Assembly: GCA_007258455.2 (NCBI GenBank) | Contig: VDFB02195888.1 | Coordinates: 1 to 64,000 of the forward strand | Origin: Sequoia sempervirens | Taxonomy: Eukaryota; Streptophyta; Pinopsida; Cupressales; Cupressaceae | Direction of reading: 5' to 3' | Length of the DNA stretch: 64,000 nt | Shown here: positions 34,505 to 43,420 of the stretch, piece after piece | Layout: each line of letters begins with the position of its first letter | Numbering within the stretch: the stretch's first letter is position 1 | Position numbers and translations under genes: made by a program | The notes under the pieces: generated by a model | What the model saw: the letters and a program-made list of their open reading frames with translations, nothing else | Told to the model about the DNA's origin: nothing | The model's database searches: none

Positions 34505-37500
34505 CGGAGTAAGTAAAGAGCAAGGCGTATGGGAAGGAAAAGAAAAAGACGAGGGAATTAAAAGAAATCAAGGAGAAGTCAGGAAAAAAGGCAATAAATT
34601 AAATAATAGATTAAAAAAGTCGGCCATCAGAAGAAATATTCAATTAAGAAAAGTATGGAAGATTAAAATACACGTCTGGAGTATTAAAAGGCAAAAAGGG
34701 AAATTAAATAAGAAAAGTAAAAGGCGCAAAAGTGAAGGGAAGCATATTAAAATATGTCAACACACGGGAAAAAAGCAAGGCGTACGGCCAAGGGCGAAGG
34801 AGAGTAAGGAGAGAAATAACATAAATACAAATCCTCAAACCGTACGGCCCATTCAGGAAGCCACAAGTCGAAGACAAGAGCACAGAGAAGAAGGGAGGAC
34901 GAGCTTGCAGGAGTTTAACAGTTGCCGAGGCATACAGAGAGCAGAGGAAGAAGACGTACGGCAACAGAGAGCAGAGGAGGGAGGCGTACGGCATCAGGGA
35001 ATAGGAGCCGTACGACATCAAAAATCTTGCACTCAGCACAAGTCGCCAGGGAAGGGAAACGTACGGCGTCCAAGAGATCTCAAAACCGTACGGCATTTGC
35101 AAACTGAGAAAACCGTACGGCCTCTGCCAGTGAAGAAATCCGTACGGCCTCTGCCAGTGGAGAAATCCGTACGGCCTCTGCCAGTGAAGAAATCCGTACG
35201 GCCTCTGTCAGTGGAGAAATCCGTACGGCCTCTGCCAGTGAAGAAATTCGCCAAGGATAAAACCGTACGGCAATTCAGCCTCAGAGAAATCCGTACAAAA
35301 TTCAAACTAAGAGAAATCCGTACAAAATTTACATTCCAAAGAAGTCCGTACGGCACAAATTGCCTCAGAGAGAACCGTACGGCATCAGCACAGGGGGATC
35401 CGTACGGCATCAGGGGTATCAAGAAATTCCGTACGGCATTGGCACTACAGAAGGATCCGTACGGCATCAGCATTACAGGGGGATTCGTACGGACTCAAGG
35501 TTTCACAGCCGTACAGCCATTCATCCATGCCGTACGGCCTTGGCAGATCATCTGGCAGTTCGGCAGTCTCCCTCGGCCGTTCGGCAATTTTTGGCAGTTC
35601 GGCAGCCTTCGTCAGCAGTTTGGCAGTTTCTGGCACTTCGGCAATTTTCACCGACAGTTCGGCAGTTTGTGGTACTTCGGCAGTTTTCACCGGCAGTTTG
35701 GCAGTTTTCATAGTTTCGGCAGTCTCGAGGGTTATAAAATCGGCTGGAATCGCCGAACTGACAGGAAGATGGACAAAGGCAAGAAGGCGATACAATATCA
35801 GCCAAAGGTAGCCTCGGCTGCGAAGAGAAAAAAGATGGATGCCGATGACACGATGACATGGGAGAACTTGACCGGCAACGAGTGCAAGCAATGGTGGCGA
35901 AGCACTCCGGACGACCACTCTCTGAAGGTCGCGCTTAGACACGCTCGGGTGGACAAGGCTGTGCTCGTGCCCTTTTTCAGTTCTCGGGAGTTTGAGCCTT
36001 GGCTGAAGGCGATGGTGGAGAACTACTGCAGGCATACGCACAAGTCTGTCATCGATTACAGAGGTTGCCCAGTGACAGTTTCATTCTGGCCTCAGGACTT
36101 TGAGAGGGTGTTCGGCGTCCCAGCCTCGGGAATAGGGGTTAATAAGCCCAAGAAAATGACGCAGGAACACAAAGAACTGCTGGTCAAGCAAGTGTGCCGA
36201 AGCGACTTGTCAGCCGAAGAACAGCGTACCATATGGAATACTGGCAATCGAGGCCTCCGGAAGGGTCACCTAGCAACGGCAGAATGGAAATGTTTGCTTG
36301 ACCTGATGAAGTGCCGACTCACAGGGGCTAGCCGAGCGTCGGACATTGCCTTATGGCAGGTGGATTTCATGGTCGGACTTCGGGTTGGCCGAGTATACAA
36401 CTGGGCGAGGCTACTCACGGAGCGGATAAGGGATTTTCTGGCGCAGAGGCATAAGGCCTTTTATATGACTCAGCACGCCATAGCTCTCTTTTTGGATGCC
36501 GTGCACACACAGGTGCCCGAGGGCAATTGGGGTCGGTTGCGGCCACTCACTCACCTGGACCTAGGATGGCCTACCGTATTCTACTGGTCGGAGTTGGAAG
36601 CAAAGCAAGCCGGCGAGGGCACAGCCTCGGGGAAAAAGAGGAAACGGAAGGAGGCATCGGTGGAAGAGGAAACATCGGAGGAGGAGGCCTCAGAGGAGAG
36701 CGATGCATCGGACAGAGAGGAACCTATCGACTTATCTTCCTCACCATCGGAGTCCAGTCCACCAGCCGATGAGGAAGTATCTGTTGCCATCAGGGGTCAG
36801 GAGGCTGGCGAGATTGACCTACCAGTATTGCAGCCGGCAGGATTCACCCTTCCGACACCGCCAGCCAGCCAGAGCACGCACTCGGTCACGTTCACCCTCC
36901 CCGTTGCACCAGTTGGAGCCGGACGGATGTTGAGGGTAGCCGCTTCACGGCCGGGAGCATCGCCAGGGTGGGCACCTCTCGCCACCACATCACAGGGGGC
37001 AGTTACCATATCAGCAGCAGGTTCCACTGCCTCGGTGGAGATATTGCCGGCAGTTTGCTCTGTTACACCACCATCAGCATCGGCAGCCACAGGAGTGGCA
37101 ATCTCGGCAGGAGTTAGGGGAATGACTGAGGCCACGGAGGAGACGACTCCAACCCCAGGAGCACCCGGGGTAGCACAGATCGACAGTTGGCTGGGGTCGG
37201 TGGGCCTCACTCTCGACGTGGACGAGCAGCCAGCCGAGCAGCCAGACGAGCAGGAGAAGAGTCCCTCGGAGGGACAAGGGGATAAGGAGGGGCCGATCAT
37301 TCACACCCAGCAGAGTGAGACGGCCAGGATCGGCGAAGACACACTTGCACTCCCGGAGGCGAGCATAGCCGAGGCACCAGAGACAGCCATTCAGGAGCCT
37401 CAGCCGGCAGACGGGGAACAACCCCAGGAGGAGACGGAACATTGCATACCTTCGGATGACGAGGACGGGGAGGGCGCCTCCACAGAGGGCTTCGTCGTGG

Positions 37501-38339
37501 AAATGTCTCAGCCAGACCCGTCGGATCCGGTAGGCACAGTACAGAGATATGTGGAGGAGCTCGAGCACATGGGTAGATTGATGATCCGTGTGGGACAGGT
37601 TTCCAGGGACCTGAGGATTGGCCGATCGCCTCTGGTAGGCCAGGAGGTTCACCGAATTCGGGGATTTGTGCAGATGGGGTGTGAGGCGGAGTTTGCTAGG
37701 ATATTTGGCGAGGGGTGGCCAGCAGGAGAAACTCCTGCCATGATGAGAGCTTGGCGAGGTCGGCCACCGAGGCTAGTAGGACGGGATGCAGGCGTCCTAG
37801 AGAGTTTATACTATATCGAGCTAGCCTTCCGAGATGTGTTCCTTCTGATGAAGCGCCAAAGATTTTCCACCGAGGTTGCAGTATCTCGCCGAGTGGATGC
37901 CTATAGACTTCTTCAGCGGGTCAAGGATGAGTCGGCTGCGACCATCAAGAGCATTCAGGATAACTTGACTGAGCAATCTCAGCTCGCCAGTGACAGGGGA
38001 GCCCGATTGGAGATCTTGGAGCCTCGGGTGACAGCCTTGGAGGAGGAGGCACAGCAGAAAGAGGCAGCCTGGCAGCAGCGAATGAAAGCATTGGAGGACC
38101 AGTTAGCTGCCAAAGAGGTAGAGTTGGCGGCCAAGAATGCCGAGGCAGAGCAGGCAAAGAGCCACCTGATGGAGGCAGCCCGGATGGTGAAGGCGGCGAG
38201 AGAGAGGGAGATCCTGGCAGATCGGCAGCTTCGTACACGCACGGAGGAGCTGAGGCGCCTGAGAGCAGAGCATTCTTCCACTACTCCGACGTCATCGGTG
38301 CATCCAGGGACGCACTCCCTTCCCCCTACCTCTCAGTAA
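34452..38339 (+). CDS. Large 3' ORF of the Athila-like element
   Basis: Function unknown. The frame is open for 1,295 codons from 34452. The globular part probably starts at the Met at 35769 (MDKGKKAIQYQP), giving ~856 codons, because what lies before it is Lys-rich text and the two repeat arrays. From 35769: a basic segment (AAKRKKMDADD), a ~240-residue globular region with WENL, SREFEPWLKAMVENYC, FERVFGVPASG, then TVFYWSELE, a basic KKRKRKE patch, a long Ser/Glu/Pro-rich disordered linker, a second folded region (YVEELEHMGRLMIRVGQ) and a C-terminal coiled coil (heptads over ~LEPRVTALEEEAQQKE to the end). No signal peptide or membrane segment is evident, so a classical envelope is unlikely despite the env-like position. 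The layout resembles the LTR-encoded ORF at 4895 and 59357 (linker, basic patch, helical C end), but homology is not shown. Confidence 0.75.
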   Translation: MKEIKIKKKEAVKIKENDGVSKEQGVWEGKEKDEGIKRNQGEVRKKGNKLNNRLKKSAIRRNIQLRKVWKIKIHVWSIKRQKGKLNKKSKRRKSEGKHIKICQHTGKKQGVRPRAKESKERNNINTNPQTVRPIQEATSRRQEHREEGRTSLQEFNSCRGIQRAEEEDVRQQRAEEGGVRHQGIGAVRHQKSCTQHKSPGKGNVRRPRDLKTVRHLQTEKTVRPLPVKKSVRPLPVEKSVRPLPVKKSVRPLSVEKSVRPLPVKKFAKDKTVRQFSLREIRTKFKLREIRTKFTFQRSPYGTNCLRENRTASAQGDPYGIRGIKKFRTALALQKDPYGISITGGFVRTQGFTAVQPFIHAVRPWQIIWQFGSLPRPFGNFWQFGSLRQQFGSFWHFGNFHRQFGSLWYFGSFHRQFGSFHSFGSLEGYKIGWNRRTDRKMDKGKKAIQYQPKVASAAKRKKMDADDTMTWENLTGNECKQWWRSTPDDHSLKVALRHARVDKAVLVPFFSSREFEPWLKAMVENYCRHTHKSVIDYRGCPVTVSFWPQDFERVFGVPASGIGVNKPKKMTQEHKELLVKQVCRSDLSAEEQRTIWNTGNRGLRKGHLATAEWKCLLDLMKCRLTGASRASDIALWQVDFMVGLRVGRVYNWARLLTERIRDFLAQRHKAFYMTQHAIALFLDAVHTQVPEGNWGRLRPLTHLDLGWPTVFYWSELEAKQAGEGTASGKKRKRKEASVEEETSEEEASEESDASDREEPIDLSSSPSESSPPADEEVSVAIRGQEAGEIDLPVLQPAGFTLPTPPASQSTHSVTFTLPVAPVGAGRMLRVAASRPGASPGWAPLATTSQGAVTISAAGSTASVEILPAVCSVTPPSASAATGVAISAGVRGMTEATEETTPTPGAPGVAQIDSWLGSVGLTLDVDEQPAEQPDEQEKSPSEGQGDKEGPIIHTQQSETARIGEDTLALPEASIAEAPETAIQEPQPADGEQPQEETEHCIPSDDEDGEGASTEGFVVEMSQPDPSDPVGTVQRYVEELEHMGRLMIRVGQVSRDLRIGRSPLVGQEVHRIRGFVQMGCEAEFARIFGEGWPAGETPAMMRAWRGRPPRLVGRDAGVLESLYYIELAFRDVFLLMKRQRFSTEVAVSRRVDAYRLLQRVKDESAATIKSIQDNLTEQSQLASDRGARLEILEPRVTALEEEAQQKEAAWQQRMKALEDQLAAKEVELAAKNAEAEQAKSHLMEAARMVKAAREREILADRQLRTRTEELRRLRAEHSSTTPTSSVHPGTHSLPPTSQ
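34780..35540 (+). repeat. CCGTACGG tandem array
   Basis: About 23 CGTAC-centred motifs, most of them CGTACGGC. At 35113, 35140, 35167, 35194 and 35221 the palindrome CCGTACGG recurs at exactly 27 bp; elsewhere spacing is mostly 24-30 bp. In the frame of the downstream ORF the 27-bp unit encodes nine residues (SVRPLPVKK/VEK). The motif is also frequent through gag-pol of this element. Confidence 0.9.
35545..35740 (+). repeat. TTCGGCAGTTT repeats encoding FG dipeptides
   Basis: Irregular 15-24-bp repeats of TTCGGCAGTTT/TTTGGCAG follow the CCGTACGG array. In the open frame they encode about nine FG dipeptides (QFGSL, HFGNF, YFGSF) roughly every six residues, ending ~30 bp before the ATG at 35769. 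Confidence 0.75.
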
Positions 38340-38379
38340 TCTTATCATGTTGTATCTGTCGTCTGGAAGACGACTTTCT

Positions 38380-38394
38380 TTTTGGGGGGGATGA
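38380..38394 (+). promoter_or_regulatory. Polypurine tract
   Basis: A T-run then GGGGGGG and ATGA immediately precede the 3' LTR start at 38395, the expected plus-strand primer site. The decayed relative has GGGTGGAATGA at the same place (52391-52401). Confidence 0.85.
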
Positions 38395-38842
38395 TGTTAG
38401 TCAGATATTTTACTTGTTGTCGGTTGCTTGTTGTCGGCCGTAGTTGGCCTCGGTAGTTGGCCTCGGTCATACTCGGCAGTTGTCAAATAAAACAATAGTT
38501 AGTAAAGAATAATAATGTCATGTGATGTCATGTACTCTCGGCAAAACATGTTTAGATTAATGATAATGTAATGATGTTATGAAACGTCGTGTCGGTTGGT
38601 TGTCTAACCACCGCCGAGCGTTATATGTAGTCGGGTGGGAATAGTCGGAGATATACGGATGCTGTTATTGATGTTACATGATGCTATTGCTGATTCCACT
38701 CTTTGTACATGATATTTCCTGAGAATGAATAAAGCTTTGGCATTTTCCTATGATATCTGTTAGTTACTGTTTGATCCTATGTTCTGCATATTACACGTTT
38801 GCCAGTAGTACGTAAAGTTGAATCCCATTCCGTAGGCAAACA
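38395..38842 (+). repeat. 3' LTR of the Athila-like element
   Basis: 448 bp, TGTTAGTCAG to GGCAAACA, followed by the target duplication ATTGG. AATAAA lies at 38728-38733. It is identical to the 5' LTR by eye apart from one substitution and a 3-bp indel. Confidence 0.95.
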
Positions 38843-39228
38843 ATTGGTCTTGCCTTGCTACACGAGAAAATAATAATTGATAGGGGCATAATAAAAAAAC
38901 CCATACAACCTGCCTTTAATCCACTCTTACATTAGGTTTAAATTTTCATTCTAGTGTTTCCCTAGATTGATAGAGATAAAATCAAGAGGACAAGGCATAA
39001 ACACACGAATATACTAAGAAGGGGGGTGGAGGGGAAGAGGTGAATCAATATAATACAATCTTTTTACTTTTTCAATCTAACAATCACAATGATATCAATT
39101 GCACAATATCATTCACATAAGATCTAACAATTATACAACACAAGAGAAACACACGATTTACGTGGAAACCCTTACGGGAGAAAACCACAACAAAATATTG
39201 CTTATATAAAAAATTTATTACAAACTTT

Positions 39229-39430
39229 GTAGGCACCAACCTGCAGGAGACACCAATCCCCTCAATTCGTAGGCACCGACCTACTGGAGACACCAATCCG
39301 CACTTATACAATTTGTGAGCACCAACTCACTGGAGACACCAATCCCTACAATTTGTAGGCAGCAACCCCCACTGCTAAGCACCAACATAGCGAGAGACAC
39401 CAATCTCTCCTTTAGGAAGCACCATCTTTC
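39229..39430. repeat. Minisatellite, ~40-48-bp unit
   Basis: Four to five units of GTAGGCACCAAC...GGAGACACCAATCC...CAATTT. Units near 39229, 39271, 39316 and 39356 are clearest. Confidence 0.75.
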
Positions 39431-39864
39431 AGAAACAAAGTTCCACCTTCTAAATGTTGCTTCTTCAACAAATGATGGACAATTCAATCTCCTTTATAAA
39501 AATATTAATCTCATATGTATATATTCAATCAATGATATTCATATAAACTGCCTTCAAAATTTTCCTTCTAACAATTAATTATTCTTTTCTTCCTTCTTGT
39601 ATTTTCCTTCTTCAATGGATGAAAATCATATAATGATATAATCCTTTCCACAAAATCTTCCTTGGATTATTCTTCTCTCCTCATTAATTTCGCCTGTGTT
39701 TGAATGTTGGATCTTTACAAAACACACTACCCACTTCTTTTTAATCTGCTTGTATTAAAGTGATATCACATTCTACTTACCTTCTCCTTAATGTTTTTTC
39801 TTCACACATCTCACTTCTACCTCTTTCTTCAATTCTGCCTTTACTCCTTTCCGTAATTTGCATA

Positions 39865-40050
39865 TATTCTTCATAAAGATCTGCACATATTTTTCATAAA
39901 GATCTGCACATATTCCTCATATATATCTGCACATATTCTTCATATATCTGCATATATATTCCTCATATATATCTGCACATATTCTTTATAAATATTTGCA
40001 TTATCCTCTCTTCTATATCTGCATTAACTCCTCTTCTAATATGCAGATCT
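39865..40050. repeat. Minisatellite, ATCTGCACATATTC unit
   Basis: About seven units of 20-30 bp built on ATCTGCACATATTCYTCATA, AT-rich and slightly degenerate. Confidence 0.75.
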
Positions 40051-40918
40051 GTAGGTGTCAGATATATTCTTCTTTTTCTCACTCAACTTCTACACACTTC
40101 AAATTCATTTCACAAACCTCTTTTATAGATTCACCAAGGAAGGCAACTTGATTAAGAGACACATCTTCCTTAATATAATCGGAGCCCATAACATAGCAAC
40201 CATTGCCCTGTTAAGTGCTGCTCTCCTTAGTAAATCGAGTCACAGCCTTTGAGAATTAAGCCCTGCTCTTTTGTTAACAAATTAACATTGATCACTTTCT
40301 TTGTGAACTAATCCATCTAATCGATGCCTTTATAAGTTAATCACTACTTCTCAGCTTATTAATTGCTGTTCTCCCTTTAACATGATCCCTGCTTTTTTAT
40401 AAGATAATCACTATTTTTGTTGCCTAATTAAATCCTTCACATCCCTCTTAATTATACATATATTATTCTTGGGAAAACATATATTTATATGATTTTCTTT
40501 GAAAATTTTCTTTCACATAGATCGGCCATCAAAACATAATTTTAATCTTATCTCATCTTCATCACAGCAATGGCTATGATACATCTAATTTGCATTCTTC
40601 ATTCTAGGGACACAATTAGCACATATTGATAATGAGTGTGCTAAGTGTTACATTATTGTCCGCATCTTATTACAATCTTCATATGATTGCAACCTTTATA
40701 TGTTCACACGCTGTTTACAATAGGTGAATTTATAAGATAGATCTTGATCAATTGTATGATGTTTAGTGATGCTAAATAATTCTTACTTTAATGCTCTATA
40801 TAATATTGCATTCTTGGAATATTGTAAACATGTCGACATATCCATTATAGAAATGAGATCATGCTTCCAAACATGTGATTCTTGCTTCATCATTTATTTC
40901 CATCATCATAGAACTCTC

Positions 40919-43010
40919 TGAAATATTCCAAGCCAATTTTTTTTTTGTTTTTCAATTGCAAGTTACAAACAATACGCACCCGTTAAAGTTAGCTCTAAAC
41001 CAAAACGATGCTGAAAGCAACTCTACCTAGAATGTACACCAGGATCCCGATGTGGGCAAGGTGTGAGCATTGGTCAAAGGATCTTAAAGAAATGCTGATA
41101 CAAAGAACTCTAACCAAGAATGCGCCGGCGAACGACGAGCATGTGGTCAGAGGATCCCTACCAACTAGTAAGCTGAAATAACTCGACGTCAAGAATGTGC
41201 TTTCCAAACCGAGATGGAATGGGAGCTACCATATGACGGAGATGCTAAGAATTACAATGCAATTAAGGAAAATAAGCGAGAATGTTGAAAGTAACTCAAC
41301 ACCCAGAATGTGCTTTCTGACCCGGAGTGGGAAAGGAGCTACCATAGGGCGGAGATAAAGAAAATACAATTGCAATTACATAATGTAAAGATGAGCATTA
41401 CAAATCATGATTAAGCAAGATTAAAGAACTGCTGTCAGTACTACTGTCAGCTTACAATATGATAGAGAATTCGCCTGCCAAGAGCATGGAGTTAGAACAA
41501 TTCAACGAGCATTTAAATAAAGAATTCTCCTTGCTTAATGGAAATACTGAGACTGATTTCTTCTCTCAAAAACCAGATTTAAGATTCTGATCTATTCAGA
41601 TCTGCACCTTTAAATGTAAAACCAGCAACCTGAGATCACACTAAAATGGACATATCTCTCTCACAACTCATCCAATTGACTTCAAATTTGATGCAATAGA
41701 CCTTCAAAATGATGGCGCCTAGTTTAGTAATAAGAAATAGCAACTAAAAGTGGTTATTAATTACTGGCACGAATCCCAAGGCACTCCAGAAAGTACGGCC
41801 TTCAAGGAATGACGAATTTGCTTTACAAAATCATAAACTTCATAGTAAAATCTGCAAATATTCATGAAGGGTTGCCTCCAACAGGGAAACACATTGAGAC
41901 AATACCCAGAACGAGAATGTTTATGATTTGAGACTTGTGAACAGAAACATACATTCAGCAGTCATGACCAGCAACTCTGGAATTGATAGAAAATGATATA
42001 ACTCAACTACAAAGGATAGGAAACCAACTATAACTGAAAAGACAAATCAATAACACTCAAACCTCTCAACTAGTTGCCGTCTTTCAAGCAAGAAGAAGAG
42101 CCAAGCTAGGAGGCTTACATTCCTCGAAGCAATCCCAAAGCCAATCCGGCAGCATAACTTTGCAAATTCATCAAATACCAAAATGAAGACCCAAGGCTTT
42201 CTTTTATAACTTTTGAGAAGACCCTCCAGAAGCTTCCAGAAGGTGCGCCCTGATTTCAAGATGCTTTTAGGGTTTGATTTAACCAAGCCTTCCTTCAAGA
42301 TGGCGCACTTTTCACTTGATTGATTTAAATTAATTAAAATTTGACTTTCATAAAGGTTGGCGTCCCTTTTTACCACTTTATTTTTCAACCTTTGGAATAT
42401 TAAAATCCATCTCCAAATGAGGCGCCACCCATCAAAGTCCCCCTTTTTAAAACAACATAAAGTTGTTTCACTAGGCCAAGGGATCATAACATTAAAATAA
42501 AACATTATTTTAATTAAAATACTTATCTCTCCAGGAAAAGCATCAAACGGCCAAAACGATATTACCAACTGAACTGACAGAAGAGGAAAGCCTGCTGAGC
42601 TGATGCTGACTGGACCACTGCTAAAAATAGAATTTACTAAAAATAGTAAATTCGAGAAGTTGCTCAGAATGCAATGCATGCGACACCATTGCGAAGCTTT
42701 CTGAAAACCCAGAAAGAATCCGCAATCCAAAATCCCAAACTTCGAGATGTAGCCGTCATAACTTACTAAAAATAGTAAGTTCGGAAAGGTTGCCCGACGC
42801 AGTTGCAAGTCATACCTCTGCGAAGCTCTCTGAAAACCTAGAAGGAATCTAGAATCCAAACACCCAAACTCCAACAAGCAAAACCCTGAATCTTCAAGAG
42901 AACCCATCAAACAGCCGGAAACCCTAATGTTGCCACTGACTAGCCGACAGCACACTGGGAATAGGCTACCAATCACTGGAAAGTGAAGAGCTAAAAACGG
43001 GGACATTACA
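40919..43010 (-). mobile_element. Solo LTR, minus strand, TSD CTCTC
   Basis: On the minus strand it runs from TGTAATGTCCCC (43010) to GGAATATTTCA (40919). CTCTC flanks it at 40914-40918 and 43011-43015. Complements of CTATTTTTAG lie at 42621, 42637 and 42766. Two modules read in sense as AGGTTTTCAGAGAGCTTCGC or close variants, followed by the box, as in the giant LTR. It sits ~400 bp downstream of the last visible callose synthase exon, in the same transcriptional direction. The 331-codon frame inside it is judged spurious. Confidence 0.87.
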
Positions 43011-43420
43011 CTCTCCTTTGACATCAATGACAATAGTTCCATGCCTCTTTGACATCAATGGCAATATTTCAACAAAGCTGACTAAGACTATAAAGGGGGA
43101 AAGTACAAGTAAGGTCAAACCTTCAAAAGGAACTCTGTTGGCATATGGCACTGGCAAAAAACACTAATGCTATAATGATATCAATTCCAAATTGGAACTT
43201 AAGAGAAGCCAATAAGAAATAGCCGAAGCACAACAAAGAGGCAAGCCTGGTCTGTATCTTGGTAGTTACAAGTTACAGCAAATAATTAGTAACAAAAAAC
43301 GAATGACAGATGATAAAGAAAATATAACAGTAATGTAATAATAAGCTCTAGTTTAAAATTTTATTGAAGATTTCAAATTGAAACAATTAAAGTAAATGAC
43401 ACAACAGGAATTTCACATAC

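Larger units (their letters stand above)
27049..38842 (+). mobile_element. Young Athila-like Ty3/gypsy element, TSD ATTGG
   Basis: An 11.8-kb element with LTRs at 27049-27499 and 38395-38842 and the 5-bp duplication ATTGG at 27044-27048 and 38843-38847. The two LTRs differ by one substitution (AGGG/ACGG) and one 3-bp indel, so insertion was recent. The tRNA-Asp-type primer site, RT style (FLDGFSGYNQI, RMPFGLCNAPATFQ) and a large ORF after pol place it near Athila in the Ogre/Tat/Athila group (inference from motifs). Layout: two small leader ORFs, gag-pro-RT, one nonsense codon, RNase H-integrase with a long tail, a repeat-rich stretch, a large 3' ORF, polypurine tract. It is more CpG-rich than its decayed neighbours. 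Confidence 0.95.
38848..40913. other. Noncoding AT-rich spacer with minisatellites
   Basis: No gene supported. Text around 39025-39200 (a GGGGGGTGGAGGGG run, then GATTTACGTGGAAACCC and GGGAGAAAACCAC) resembles the neighbourhood of plant Copia LTRs, but I cannot define ends. It ends at the CTCTC duplication of the next solo LTR. Confidence 0.45.

Noticed and set aside
35033..35473. A minus-strand repeat-rich frame opposite the CCGTACGG array
   Set aside because: Its repeats (TDFFTGRGR) are just the reverse reading of the palindromic array.
34780..35540. CRISPR-like array (short repeats at ~27-bp steps)
   Set aside because: There are no unique spacers of regular length. The repeat is an 8-bp palindrome within a near-identical 27-bp unit, inside a plant retroelement.
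36797..37652. Long minus-strand frames opposite the 3' ORF
   Set aside because: Mirror frames of a GC-rich coding region; the plus frame is longer, open throughout and has protein-like structure.
42047..43042. A 331-codon minus-strand open frame
   Set aside because: It lies within the solo LTR 40919-43010 and begins beyond its start. It runs through U3 modules and boxes, has no recognisable domain, and relatives do not keep it open.
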